From CALWPV01 sp045632125 (lineage in GTDB: Bacteria > Bacillota > Clostridia > Lachnospirales > Bianqueaceae), in the NCBI GenBank assembly GCA_045632125.1, contig JAZQWC010000089.1, forward strand, positions 1 to 64,000: a DNA stretch of 64,000 bases, read 5' to 3'. Under the pieces are notes generated by a model. It saw nothing but the letters and a program-made list of their open reading frames with translations. It made no database searches and had not been told where the DNA came from. Of this stretch, positions 6,651 through 15,021 are shown in pieces. Numbering within the stretch: position 1 is the first letter of the stretch; each line of letters starts with the position of its first letter. The translations under genes and the position numbers were made by a program.

Positions 6651-8399
6651 TCAGGCTTCCAACTCTGCCTTGGCAAAGTCTTGAGCTTGATACATTTTGT
6701 AGTACAATCCCTTATGAGCCAATAGTTCCTCATGGGTTCCTCGTTCGGCAATCTCGCCTTTATGAATCACCAGTATCATATCGGCTTCACGAATGGTAGA
6801 AAGGCGATGAGCAATGGCCACGATGGTACGATCACCGGACAAATTCTTAATAGCGCCCTGGATCTGTTTTTCGGTCTGCACATCCACCGAAGCAGTGGCC
6901 TCATCTAAAACGATAATGGGAGACTGACGAAGGATCGCACGCGCAATAGCAACACGTTGTTTTTGGCCGCCGGAAAGACGAAGACCGCGCTCTCCTACAC
7001 GAGTGGCGTATTGCTCCGGCATACTCATGATATCGTCGTGGATCTTGGCAGCTTTAGCGGCGGCCTCGATCTCTTCCTGAGTAGCATCGGGCTTGGCATA
7101 GCCGATATTTTCAGAAATCGTACCATTGAATAGGAAGGTATCCTGCAGTACCGGAGAAATATTGTGACGTAAACTTTCTAACGTCACCTTTTTTATGTCT
7201 TTTCCGTCGATTAAGATACGTCCCTCAGTGGGATCATAAAAACGGGAGATCAACTGGGTAGTTGTAGTTTTACCCACACCGGTGGGGCCAACCAGAGCCA
7301 CCATCATACCAGGTTTACAATCGAAGGAAATGTTCTTTAAAACAGGAATGTTATTGCTGTAATGAAAGCTAACATTTTCAAAAGTGATCTGTCCTTTTAC
7401 TTCACCGATATCCTTGGCATCCGCATCGTTCTGAATGGCGGAGGGGGTATCCAATATTAAGGCTACACGTTCTGCACCCACCAAAGATTGCTGTAGATTT
7501 TCCAACAGATTGGCCAAACTGGAAACGGGAGCGTAGAACAAAGATAAATAAAGCACAAAAGCTACAATATCGGCCACGGATAGCTGACCTTGATGGGCCA
7601 AAATGCCGCCGAAGAAGACAACCAAAACCGTACCGGCTGAGGAAAGAAATTCCACACTGGGATGAAATACAGCGCTGACTTTGAGCGCACGAAGCATAGC
7701 GCGCACCTGATTAAAGTTCTTTTCATGCAGTCGCTGACTTTCGTATTTTTCCTGACCAAACGATTGAATTTCATGCAGACCGGACAAGCTGTCCTGTAGC
7801 TGTGCATTCAGCTCACCCATACTCTTTTGCGATACTTGAAAGAAGGGGCGCACTTTTTTAGAAAAAACAATGCCGGAAGCCAGGATCAGCGGAATGGGAC
7901 AGCAGGTGATCAAAGCCAACTTCCAGTTGACGGTCAGCAAAATCACCAGTACACCAAGGAAGGTGACGATATTCGTGATCATTTCAGGAATCATATGAGC
8001 ATATAAAAGCTCAAAATCACGGGTGTCGTTAACAACACGGCTCATTAAGTCGCCGGTCTGTTTGTCGTGGAAAAAGCCCAAATCTAAACTCTGTAGTTTG
8101 TCATATAAACGGCTTCTTAAATCACCCACCAAATACCAGGCGGCCTTATGAGTTAGAAAGTTACTGAGAAAGCGAAATAAAATACGCAGCAAATACAAAA
8201 GCAACAAAGAGACTGCAAGCAGCATGATGGTATTGAGGGCTGCATCATCCACCCCTTTTTCTACCACACCGGTCATGGCAGATAGCAGTTTAGGAGCCGT
8301 CAGATTCAAAACAGTTAACCCCAGAGTAGACAAGATGGCCAGTACATAGAGACCCTTATAGCGGGCAGCTTCTTTTGTGAGTTTCCATAACATTTTCAT
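6651..8399 (-). CDS. ABC exporter, fused membrane and ATPase domains
   Basis: A 582-residue half-transporter of the MsbA/LmrA type. Six membrane segments occupy about 1-310. The ATPase carries Walker A GPTGVGKTT (about 370), signature LSGGQKQR (about 475) and Walker B IIVLDEAT (about 493). It probably works as a homodimer exporting a lipid, drug or peptide; the substrate is not predictable. The ATG at 8399, 7 bases after GGAGAGG, is preferred to the TTG two codons earlier. It follows the zinc-ribbon gene on the same strand and is separated from it by a weak terminator. Confidence 0.9.
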   Translation of the reverse strand: MKMLWKLTKEAARYKGLYVLAILSTLGLTVLNLTAPKLLSAMTGVVEKGVDDAALNTIMLLAVSLLLLYLLRILFRFLSNFLTHKAAWYLVGDLRSRLYDKLQSLDLGFFHDKQTGDLMSRVVNDTRDFELLYAHMIPEMITNIVTFLGVLVILLTVNWKLALITCCPIPLILASGIVFSKKVRPFFQVSQKSMGELNAQLQDSLSGLHEIQSFGQEKYESQRLHEKNFNQVRAMLRALKVSAVFHPSVEFLSSAGTVLVVFFGGILAHQGQLSVADIVAFVLYLSLFYAPVSSLANLLENLQQSLVGAERVALILDTPSAIQNDADAKDIGEVKGQITFENVSFHYSNNIPVLKNISFDCKPGMMVALVGPTGVGKTTTTQLISRFYDPTEGRILIDGKDIKKVTLESLRHNISPVLQDTFLFNGTISENIGYAKPDATQEEIEAAAKAAKIHDDIMSMPEQYATRVGERGLRLSGGQKQRVAIARAILRQSPIIVLDEATASVDVQTEKQIQGAIKNLSGDRTIVAIAHRLSTIREADMILVIHKGEIAERGTHEELLAHKGLYYKMYQAQDFAKAELEA

Positions 8400-8425
8400 A
8401 GGCAAACCTCTCCAAATTAATAATA

Positions 8426-8466
8426 AAAGGAAAGTCTGTCAGGATGCACAGCACCAAGACAGACTT
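8426..8466 (-). terminator. Weak terminator or attenuator upstream of the ABC exporter
   Basis: AAGTCTGTC (8432-8440) pairs with GACAGACTT (8458-8466). Read leftward, the stem is followed by an imperfect T-rich run. Partial read-through from the zinc-ribbon gene into the exporter is possible. Confidence 0.55.
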
Positions 8467-8516
8467 CGGATTTCGATCTTTTTCTTGAGTATGATTTTTA
8501 TTATGTAATAAAGAAA

Positions 8517-9032
8517 TTAGAACGGCAGGAAGGAGAAGCCAAGAATCAGCATGAGCAACCAAAGAGCAATGCCAATGGCACCACAGATGATACCGGCAAT
8601 AGCCATGCCGCTGCGGCTGCCCTTTCCTTTTGCAACACAGCCGAAGATGATGCCAAGAGCACCGGTGATGGCGGGGAAGCAGAAGAAGGAAATGATACCC
8701 AATACCATAGCAGCAATTGCCATGCCTTTGCCGGGATCAGCAACCGGAGGCTGAACCGGTGCGTAACCATAGTTAGGATTCTGAGGCTGACCTTGATTGG
8801 GAGCATAACCGTAGTTGGGATTCTGCTGATAATTCTGCTGATAATTTTGCTGATAGTTTTGCTGATAATTCTGCTGATAATTCTGGTTCTGCTGAGGTGC
8901 AGTATAAGCAACCTGCTGCTGAGCATTCATATCCAGACCTTCGCCAGCATTCTGCAGGCTTAAATCTGCGCCGCAACCGGAACAGAACTTAGCTGTATCT
9001 TGATTCTGAGTTCCACATTTTTTACATTCCAT
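8517..9032 (-). CDS. Zinc-ribbon, Q/N/Y-rich, DUF4190-like membrane protein
   Basis: 171 residues in three parts. Residues 1-25 form a zinc ribbon (CKKCG and CSGCG). Residues 46-92 are low complexity: NYQQ repeated five times, then NPNYGYAP twice. Residues about 103-171 have two membrane segments with GMAIAAMVLGI and GMAIAGIICG, a DUF4190-type module. Function is unknown; such proteins are common in Firmicutes, often near envelope genes. It has its own promoter, with GAGGA before the ATG. The Q/N/Y-rich stretch is built from near-perfect DNA repeats and is likely to vary in length between strains. Confidence 0.8.
   Translation of the reverse strand: MECKKCGTQNQDTAKFCSGCGADLSLQNAGEGLDMNAQQQVAYTAPQQNQNYQQNYQQNYQQNYQQNYQQNPNYGYAPNQGQPQNPNYGYAPVQPPVADPGKGMAIAAMVLGIISFFCFPAITGALGIIFGCVAKGKGSRSGMAIAGIICGAIGIALWLLMLILGFSFLPF
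8821..8880. repeat. Five tandem 12-bp repeats inside the zinc-ribbon gene
   Basis: Five consecutive copies of TTCTGCTGATAA, with single C-to-T or A-to-G changes in copies three and four. They encode the NYQQ repeats on the minus strand. Confidence 0.95.
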
Positions 9033-9063
9033 GATGAAATCCTCGTTTCATTAAATTTGTTTA

Positions 9064-9092
9064 AGCATACTGGAAATGACGATTTTTGTCAA
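9064..9092 (-). promoter_or_regulatory. Sigma-A promoter of the zinc-ribbon gene
   Basis: Minus strand: TTGACA (9087-9092), 17 bp, TATGCT (9064-9069). The -35 overlaps the stop codon of the upstream DUF2752 gene. Confidence 0.75.
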
Positions 9093-9448
9093 CCCATATT
9101 GCGCAATAAGCCGAAAACTACTAAAATCGCTATGGATATTCCTAAAACAGTATAAAGAATAGAGGGCTTCTGTATCCATTTCGGTTTTCCTATAAAGCAG
9201 AATAGTGCAATGAGATTCCATATCCAAAATAACACAAAGACCACAGGATTAAAAGAAAACGCAGCAGCAAAGTCTAAGCAAAGTAAAGAAAGAAGCATAC
9301 GCGTCATGCCGCAGCCGGGGCATTGCAGTCCGGTGGTAAGCAGGTATAAACAAGGTATTTTAAGTCCTGTTAGCCTTATCCACAGCAGATAAATCAAACC
9401 CACTGATAAAATTGCAGTGTAAATTTTGAAAATTCTTTTTCGCATCAT
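9089..9448 (-). CDS. DUF2752 membrane protein
   Basis: A 119-residue membrane protein with the family motif CPGCGMTRM after the first membrane segment, followed by two further hydrophobic helices. The biochemical role of DUF2752 is unknown. It lies one base after the FliB-like stop, so it is translationally coupled. Two adjacent ATGs (9448, 9445) are equally possible starts. Confidence 0.8.
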   Translation of the reverse strand: MMRKRIFKIYTAILSVGLIYLLWIRLTGLKIPCLYLLTTGLQCPGCGMTRMLLSLLCLDFAAAFSFNPVVFVLFWIWNLIALFCFIGKPKWIQKPSILYTVLGISIAILVVFGLLRNMG

Positions 9449-9449
9449 A

Positions 9450-10397
9450 TTAAATCATAGCCGCCTCATATAGCTCATCCAGAATCGCATACAGGTTTTC
9501 TTCACAGTATTCTATTTCTGATGAGAACAATCGACATAATTCCACTTGATCTTCAAAGGAAAAATCGCCGCGCAGCGTAAAAGCGGCGGCGCCCAGGGCC
9601 TTGACCAAGCGATAGCCTAGTATAGCGAAGGCCGCTCGGGCATCAGCATCGTCCAAAGACGGGGCATTGGCCATGTGACGATAAATCAGGTACACCAGAA
9701 ACTGTTCATATTCGATCTGTCGCTCCTTCATATGATCAGTAAAACCGGTCCAGTTGATATGATCCCATTGCTCCATAAGCTTTGCCAAAAGCTTTTGCCA
9801 GGTAGGATCCAAAATTTCTAACTGCTGCAAAAAGGGCAGCCAGGTCTTGACGTCAATTGAAACCGGAAGCTGCAGGGTTTCAATGCGCTGATCAATAGTG
9901 AGCATGCGCTGTTGAAGAGAAGCCAAAAGATCGTCCCGATAGGCGATGATTTCGTCTTCTTCAACATCCTCTTCAGCTGAAGCCGGCTCATGGAGGACAT
10001 AGGAGACAGGGGATTTTTGACCGAGAATAAGGCGTCCGGCCTCTTCACAGCAAAGTCCTAGGCCGCTTTCGATTCGTCCGGGCAATTCGTTATGAAAACG
10101 AGGATGGTCGGTGCAGATCTGACAAATGTGGTCCTCACCCATCTCAATGATGATATCACAAAGGTTGTTTGAGTTCAAAAACGGACAACGCTCCTGCGGT
10201 CCTAAAATAAAATGAGGAGGATCAGCAGAGAAATCGATATTGGTCTGCAAGCGTTCTTTGATGGGGCCCTGATAGTCTTGGTAGGTTTCTAATGTATCCT
10301 CGTCGATATCGATCTCCCAACCAATACAACAATTGTGCCGACAGGCACTTGCTATGCAGGTAAACCGGGTATAATAATCAGGAACGATGTGCTGCAT
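9450..10397 (-). CDS. FliB-like lysine N-methylase (Cys-rich, Fe-S)
   Basis: 315 residues with the Cys-rich N-terminus of the FliB / YkgJ-like group: CIASACRHNCCIGW (14-27), then CPFL, CDII, CQIC and LCCEE. FliB of Salmonella methylates flagellin lysines and needs an Fe-S cluster. No flagellar gene is present here, and the family name is often attached to proteins with other targets. It lies between a polysaccharide deacetylase (3-base gap) and DUF2752 (1-base gap) in a tight operon. Confidence 0.8.
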   Translation of the reverse strand: MQHIVPDYYTRFTCIASACRHNCCIGWEIDIDEDTLETYQDYQGPIKERLQTNIDFSADPPHFILGPQERCPFLNSNNLCDIIIEMGEDHICQICTDHPRFHNELPGRIESGLGLCCEEAGRLILGQKSPVSYVLHEPASAEEDVEEDEIIAYRDDLLASLQQRMLTIDQRIETLQLPVSIDVKTWLPFLQQLEILDPTWQKLLAKLMEQWDHINWTGFTDHMKERQIEYEQFLVYLIYRHMANAPSLDDADARAAFAILGYRLVKALGAAAFTLRGDFSFEDQVELCRLFSSEIEYCEENLYAILDELYEAAMI

Positions 10398-10400
10398 GAT

Positions 10401-11114
10401 TTAACCCAGTAAAACTTCGGCATTGGTGCCATAGAAGATGTCTTTTTGACCGCTAATGAGTTTAAAGAATTCCTCCATTTTAGGCCAGTAGGAGGGATCA
10501 TAGTCCATTTCATAGGCATGGCCCCAAATATAAAAGATTTGGGGTTTATCGGGAGTCATTTCTATAAAACGGCGTCCCATCTCCATAAGGCGATCATATT
10601 CGAGCATGTGGTAGACATTGGGATTGAAACGATGCAGGTAGGACTGTTCATCGAAGCTGTCGGTGTTGGTGGTAGTACGGCAGTACTGGATGTGAGTGCC
10701 CCGCTTGATGATTTCGGCTACACGGTCGTCATTGTTGACACCGCCGCCGGGATATGCCATACCCACCACATCGTAGCCCACCAGAGTTTCCAGATTTTTT
10801 CTGTCTTCTTCTACCTGACGGATGATTTCAGTCTCATTCAGGTTGGGAAGCAGGGGGTGCGTCAAGGTGTGGACGGCCACTTCGTGTCCTTCATACACAT
10901 ATTTAACATCCTCGGGAGCGATCTTGTAATGAGCTACCCGCTGACCCTCGCGAATCAAAATGTTCTTTTTGCCCATAAGTTCGGAGTTCAGATTAAAAGT
11001 TCCTTTTAGATTGTATTTGTTTAGTAATTCGATGAGATGAATGTCCTGTGTGACACCATCATCGTAACTGAAAGTAATGGCTTTTGAAAAGCTTTGTTTC
11101 CAGGATGTGCTCAT
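10401..11114 (-). CDS. Polysaccharide deacetylase (NodB-type)
   Basis: A 237-residue carbohydrate esterase family 4-like protein. Metal and catalytic motifs are TFSYDDG (Asp-Asp) and HTLTHP (H-x3-H), with AYPGGG as the third motif. There is no signal peptide, so it may act on cytoplasmic or small substrates; relatives annotated as deacetylase-like proteins often lack secretion signals. AGGAGG lies 7 bases before the ATG. First gene of the operon with FliB-like and DUF2752 genes. Confidence 0.85.
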   Translation of the reverse strand: MSTSWKQSFSKAITFSYDDGVTQDIHLIELLNKYNLKGTFNLNSELMGKKNILIREGQRVAHYKIAPEDVKYVYEGHEVAVHTLTHPLLPNLNETEIIRQVEEDRKNLETLVGYDVVGMAYPGGGVNNDDRVAEIIKRGTHIQYCRTTTNTDSFDEQSYLHRFNPNVYHMLEYDRLMEMGRRFIEMTPDKPQIFYIWGHAYEMDYDPSYWPKMEEFFKLISGQKDIFYGTNAEVLLG

Positions 11115-11175
11115 GGCAGCTTCCTCCTATGTAGATCAGAATTTCCCCACCGCTGGGTGGCAAAAGTTTGGCTTC

Positions 11176-11204
11176 ATTATAGCTTGAATCGGCAGGCAGG
11201 TCAA
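11176..11204 (-). promoter_or_regulatory. Sigma-A promoter of the deacetylase operon
   Basis: Minus strand: TTGACC (11199-11204), 17 bp, TATAAT (11176-11181). Confidence 0.85.
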
Positions 11205-11226
11205 GACAGAAGAAAGATGAAAGGAT

Positions 11227-11256
11227 GCATAAGCGGGCGGTAAAATACCAATAATA
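11227..11256 (+). promoter_or_regulatory. Candidate forespore (sigma-G/F) promoter of spoVAD-AE
   Basis: GCATA (11227-11231) fits the sigma-G -35 GHATR exactly. After 18 bp, AATAATA (11250-11256) matches six of seven positions of CATNHTA. It lies 29 bases before the spoVAD ATG. Confidence 0.45.
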
Positions 11257-11285
11257 AAGAAAAACTGTGATGTGAGGAGTTTGTT

Positions 11286-12347
11286 ATGGGTAAAATGATG
11301 GGGAGCCAAAGTATCCGGTTTGATCGCCCACCGCTGATCATCGGTGAGGCCTGCGTAGTGGGGCCGAAGGAGGGAGAAGGGCCGTTGGCACGGTATTTTG
11401 ACCGAATCTGGAAAGATGAAAAAGACGGAGCCGAGTCCTGGGAAAAGGCGGAAAGTCAACTGACGGAGCAGTCGATTCAAATGGCGATTCGAAAGGCCGG
11501 GGTGAAAAAAGAGCAGGTACGCATGCTGGTAGCAGGTGATCTGCTGAATCAGTTGACAGCAACACATTTTGGAGTGCGAGAACTGGGGATTCCCTTTGTG
11601 GGAGCCTATGGGGCCTGTTCTACCATGGGTCTGTCTATGTTAATCGCGTCGGCTATGATCGATGGAGGATTTGCAGATATAGCTGTGGCGGAGGCGTCCA
11701 GCCACTTTTGTACTTCGGAAAAGCAGTTCCGAACACCTTTGGCGTATGGTTCCCAACGGCCTTTATATGCCACTTGGACGGTGACGGGCAGCGGGTCAGT
11801 GGTGTTGGCAAACGAGATGCATCGGCCGGCTCATGCGGTGCGCGATGTGGTAGTGACCGGTGCTACCCTAGGGCGGATCGTGGATTATGGTGTGAAGGAT
11901 GCCTTTAACATGGGCGGAGCCATGGCGCCTGCAGCTGCCGATGTGCTGTTGGCCCATTTTCAAGATTTCGATCGCAAACCTTCCGATTACGATTGTATCT
12001 ATACCGGTGATCTGGGGTATTATGGTGCGGAACTTCTATCGAAAATGATGGAAGCAGAGGGGTATCTGTTAGAGGGACATTATCGTGACTGTGGTACTTT
12101 GATTTATGATCAGCAACTGCAAGATACCCACGGCGGAGGTTCCGGCTGCGGCTGCAGTGCTGTCACTTTTGCAGGATATTTGATGCATAAGCTGCGAAGT
12201 GGAAAATTAGGACGTATTCTCTTTGTGCCCACGGGGGCTTTGTTATCTCCTTTAAGTACGCAACAGGGGGAATCTATTCCTTGTATTGCTCACGCAGTTG
12301 CCGTCGAATCGCGACATTCCAAAATCCGCACAGCGGAAAGGAGCTGA
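11286..12347 (+). CDS. spoVAD: Stage V sporulation protein AD
   Basis: 353 residues with the thiolase/FabH-like fold of SpoVAD, which binds dipicolinic acid directly. Family segments include RFDRPPLIIGEACVVGPKEG, GAYGACSTMGLS and DTHGGGSGCGCSA. GAGGAG lies 6 bases before the ATG. It is translationally close to spoVAE (5-base gap) but separated from spoVAC by the accessory block, so it needs its own forespore promoter. Confidence 0.96.
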   Translation: MGKMMGSQSIRFDRPPLIIGEACVVGPKEGEGPLARYFDRIWKDEKDGAESWEKAESQLTEQSIQMAIRKAGVKKEQVRMLVAGDLLNQLTATHFGVRELGIPFVGAYGACSTMGLSMLIASAMIDGGFADIAVAEASSHFCTSEKQFRTPLAYGSQRPLYATWTVTGSGSVVLANEMHRPAHAVRDVVVTGATLGRIVDYGVKDAFNMGGAMAPAAADVLLAHFQDFDRKPSDYDCIYTGDLGYYGAELLSKMMEAEGYLLEGHYRDCGTLIYDQQLQDTHGGGSGCGCSAVTFAGYLMHKLRSGKLGRILFVPTGALLSPLSTQQGESIPCIAHAVAVESRHSKIRTAERS

Positions 12348-12352
12348 TAGCT

Positions 12353-12709
12353 ATGGATTATATTAAGGCTTTCATTGTGGGAGGACTGATCTGTGTAATA
12401 GGCCAGATACTGCTTCAAAGGACGAAACTGACCCCAGCCAGAATCGTAGTGGTTTTTGTAACGATCGGTACTATTCTGACGGGCATAGGGATTTATGAAC
12501 CCCTGGTCAAGTGGGCCGGCTGCGGAGCTACAGTTCCTTTGACGGGGTTTGGATATACGCTAGCTAAGGGGGTTATGGAAGAAGTAAAAACTGCGGGACT
12601 GCTAGGTGTATTCACCGGTGGTTTTAAAGCGGCAGCCGGTGGCTTAGGGGCTGCAGTATTATTTGGATATTTAGCCTCGGTATTATTTGAACCTAAGTCA
12701 AAGCAATAA
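12353..12709 (+). CDS. spoVAE: Stage V sporulation protein AE (SpoVAEb type)
   Basis: A 118-residue membrane protein paralogous to SpoVAC: FIVGGLICVIGQ and VPLTGFGYTLAKGVMEEVK match the SpoVAC segments. I start at the ATG at 12353 because AAAGGAG lies just upstream inside the end of spoVAD; longer starts would overlap spoVAD heavily. Part of the dipicolinate channel complex. Length matches the Bacillus SpoVAEb form; no separate spoVAEa or spoVAF follows. Confidence 0.95.
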   Translation: MDYIKAFIVGGLICVIGQILLQRTKLTPARIVVVFVTIGTILTGIGIYEPLVKWAGCGATVPLTGFGYTLAKGVMEEVKTAGLLGVFTGGFKAAAGGLGAAVLFGYLASVLFEPKSKQ

Positions 12710-12713
12710 AAAA

Positions 12714-12761
12714 TCCGGCATCACAGTACTACAGTGGTATGTACGTGCGATGCCGGAGCTT
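12714..12761. terminator. Bidirectional terminator between spoVAE and asnS
   Basis: TCCGGCATC / GATGCCGGA arms (12714-12722, 12749-12757) with TTTT on the right and an A run on the left, which reads as a T run for asnS. Confidence 0.88.
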
Positions 12762-12811
12762 TTCATATTATTATTTTGAAGAGATAGTATATGGAAAACT
12801 AAAGTATATAA

Positions 12812-14212
12812 TTAGAATTCCAGGTTGTTTACGGTTCTGGGGAAGGGAATTACATCGCGGATGTTGCCCATACCGGTTACGTACATGATCAGACGCTCGA
12901 AACCGAGGCCGAAACCACCGTGGCGAACGGTGCCGTAACGGCGCAGATCCAAATACCACCAGTAATCTTCTTCGCGCATACCCAGATCGCGGATACGCTG
13001 TTCCAGAATATCCAGACGTTCTTCACGCTGGCTGCCGCCACACAGTTCACCAACACCGGGAACCAATAGGTCGGCAGCGGCAACGGTCTTGCCGTCGTCG
13101 TTAAGGCGCATGTAGAAGGATTTGATATCTTTAGGATAATCGGTAACAAATACGGGAGTACCTTCGAAGGCAACTTCGGTCAGGTAACGCTCGTGTTCGG
13201 TCTGAAGATCAACACCCCATTCAGGTTTGTAGTCGAATTCTTTTCCGCTATTCTGCAGAATTTCGATAGCCTTGGTGTAGGGGCAGCGTACGAAGTCCTT
13301 TTTAACGATGGTCTGCAGACGCTCCAACAAAGTTTTATCAACAAAGCTATTGAAGAATTTCAGTTCTTCCATGGCATTGTCCAGCAGATACTGGATGACA
13401 TACTTCAGCATGTCTTCCTCAAGCTGCATAACATCAGCCAGATCAGCAAAGCAGATCTCGGGTTCCATCATCCAGAACTCGGCCGCATGGCGGGGAGTGT
13501 TACTGTTTTCAGCACGGAAGGTGGGACCAAAGGTATAGATGTTACGGAAAGCAGTGGCGAAGGTTTCTCCGTTCAGCTGACCGCTAACAGTCAGGTTAGC
13601 TTCTTTTCCAAAGAAATCTTTGGAAAAATCGATTTTACCTTCTTCGGTGGTGGGCAGCTCGTTAGGGTTCAGTGTAGAAACACGGAACATTTCACCTGCG
13701 CCTTCACAGTCACTTCCGGTAATGATGGGAGTGTTTACATAAACAAAGCCTCTTTCCTCCTGGAAGAACTTGTGGATGGCGAAAGCAGCCAGAGAGCGAA
13801 CTCGAAATACTGCCTGGAAGGTGTTGGAACGAGGACGCAGATGCGCAATAGTACGCAGATATTCAAAGGTATGACGCTTTTTCTGCAGGGGATAATCGGG
13901 GGTAGAAACACCTTCGATTTCCACAGAAGCAGCCTGAAGCTCGAAAGGCTGTTTCGCCTGAGGCGTCATAACCAGCTGACCGGTTACGATAATGGAAGAG
14001 CCAACGGGCAGGCGGCTGATCTCGCTGAAATTATTCAGCTTGGACTCCTCGTATACGATCTGTAAAGTATTGAAACAAGTGCCATCGTGCAGAACGATGA
14101 AACCGAGGGACTTGGAATCCCGAATGCTGCGCACCCAACCGGTGACAGTGATGGTTTGATCCGCGTATTTGCCTGCATCTTTAAACAGGTCGCGAATTAA
14201 AACACAGTCCAT
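12812..14212 (-). CDS. asnS: Asparaginyl-tRNA synthetase
   Basis: 466 residues. An N-terminal OB-fold anticodon-binding domain (TVTGWVRSIRDSKSLGFIVL) is followed by a class II catalytic core. Motif 2 is FRAENSNTPRHAAEFWMMEP (about 231-250) and motif 3 is GFGLGFERL (about 431-439). The length and the GGFGLGFERLI ending are typical of AsnRS and not of AspRS, which carries a large GAD insert. AAAGGAG lies 7 bases before the ATG. No T-box leader was found in the short upstream region, although asnS is T-box-controlled in some Firmicutes. Confidence 0.96.
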   Translation of the reverse strand: MDCVLIRDLFKDAGKYADQTITVTGWVRSIRDSKSLGFIVLHDGTCFNTLQIVYEESKLNNFSEISRLPVGSSIIVTGQLVMTPQAKQPFELQAASVEIEGVSTPDYPLQKKRHTFEYLRTIAHLRPRSNTFQAVFRVRSLAAFAIHKFFQEERGFVYVNTPIITGSDCEGAGEMFRVSTLNPNELPTTEEGKIDFSKDFFGKEANLTVSGQLNGETFATAFRNIYTFGPTFRAENSNTPRHAAEFWMMEPEICFADLADVMQLEEDMLKYVIQYLLDNAMEELKFFNSFVDKTLLERLQTIVKKDFVRCPYTKAIEILQNSGKEFDYKPEWGVDLQTEHERYLTEVAFEGTPVFVTDYPKDIKSFYMRLNDDGKTVAAADLLVPGVGELCGGSQREERLDILEQRIRDLGMREEDYWWYLDLRRYGTVRHGGFGLGFERLIMYVTGMGNIRDVIPFPRTVNNLEF

Positions 14213-14292
14213 AAAAAACTCCTTTCTCGCTCAGGTCATATTCCTGAGACAATTTGATGATAATAATAGAATCCTACGATGAAATCTGTCAG

Positions 14293-14321
14293 TTGACATG
14301 TGGGACGATTCCGTCTATAAT
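14293..14321 (+). promoter_or_regulatory. Consensus sigma-A promoter of the DUF4358 lipoprotein gene
   Basis: TTGACA (14293-14298), 17 bp, TATAAT (14316-14321): a perfect consensus at both hexamers with optimal spacing. The predicted leader is about 90 bases and crosses the asnS promoter. Confidence 0.85.
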
Positions 14322-14357
14322 ATATCCGTTAAACTGATTTTACGCAGGTTACAGACC

Positions 14358-14386
14358 ATTATAGCATTCAAGCTAGAAAATGGCAA
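14358..14386 (-). promoter_or_regulatory. Sigma-A promoter of asnS
   Basis: Minus strand: TTGCCA (14381-14386), 17 bp, TATAAT (14358-14363). It faces the lipoprotein promoter at 14293-14321. Confidence 0.75.
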
Positions 14387-14418
14387 GGAAAACTTTGTAT
14401 AAGGAAGGAAAATAGTAA

Positions 14419-14949
14419 ATGAAAAACATGAAACGTATGATTGCACTTGTATGTGCAGTTTTGTTGACTATTGGTATGATTGGCTGCGGTAGTTCTGATC
14501 AGAAGGAGAAGAAAGACATCGATCTAACTACATTGCAGCAAGAGATTCAGGAAGCTTACGGTGAAACCTATTTGGCCACTATGGATTATGATTCTCAAAT
14601 TCTTGAAACCGTATTCGGTATCAATCCGGATTGGATGGAAGAGTTTGTTGCTCAGGGTCCCATGATGAGTGCCCATGTTGATACCTTTATTGCGATCAAA
14701 GCCTCGGAAGGTAATGTGGAAAATGTGAAGAAGGCTCTGGAAGATTATCGTCAGATGAATATTGAATCAAATATGTTCTATCCGATGAATCTGCCTAAGC
14801 TGGAAACTGCTGAAGTGTATGAGACCGGTAATTATGTATTTTATATTATGCTGGGTGGCTATGCCGATGTGGAAGATGAAAGCGGTGCAAAAGATTTTTA
14901 CACCGAGCAGAATAAGATCGCTTTGGACATTATTAAAGAACACGAATAA
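14419..14949 (+). CDS. DUF4358-like lipoprotein
   Basis: 176 residues. A lipoprotein signal peptide ends at the lipobox IGMIGC, so the mature protein starts at Cys23 on the outer membrane-face of the cell. The rest matches the general shape of DUF4358 (DYDSQILETVFGI, then IAIKASEGNVENVKKALEDY, then MLGGYAD). The function of DUF4358 is unknown. A perfect-consensus promoter and a strong terminator make it a single-gene unit with probably high expression. Confidence 0.8.
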   Translation: MKNMKRMIALVCAVLLTIGMIGCGSSDQKEKKDIDLTTLQQEIQEAYGETYLATMDYDSQILETVFGINPDWMEEFVAQGPMMSAHVDTFIAIKASEGNVENVKKALEDYRQMNIESNMFYPMNLPKLETAEVYETGNYVFYIMLGGYADVEDESGAKDFYTEQNKIALDIIKEHE

Positions 14950-14956
14950 GAAAAAG

Positions 14957-14998
14957 TACCTTGACGCTTGCCATAGGCTGCGTTAAGGTATTTTTTTT
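14957..14998 (+). terminator. Terminator of the lipoprotein gene
   Basis: TACCTTGACGC pairs with GCGTTAAGGTA (one G-U) and is followed by eight T. A separate small hairpin (TTTGCCGC / GCGGCAAA, 15006-15023) lies just downstream. Confidence 0.9.
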
Positions 14999-15021
14999 GA
15001 ATGATTTTGCCGCTGGCGGCA

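Noticed and set aside
6651..11114. Defence island or prophage in the accessory block
   Set aside because: No integrase, restriction, CRISPR or phage genes; contents are transport, envelope and metabolic families.
14213..14418. T-box leader for asnS
   Set aside because: Leader is short and lacks the conserved T-box sequence and specifier loop; a plain sigma-A promoter explains it.
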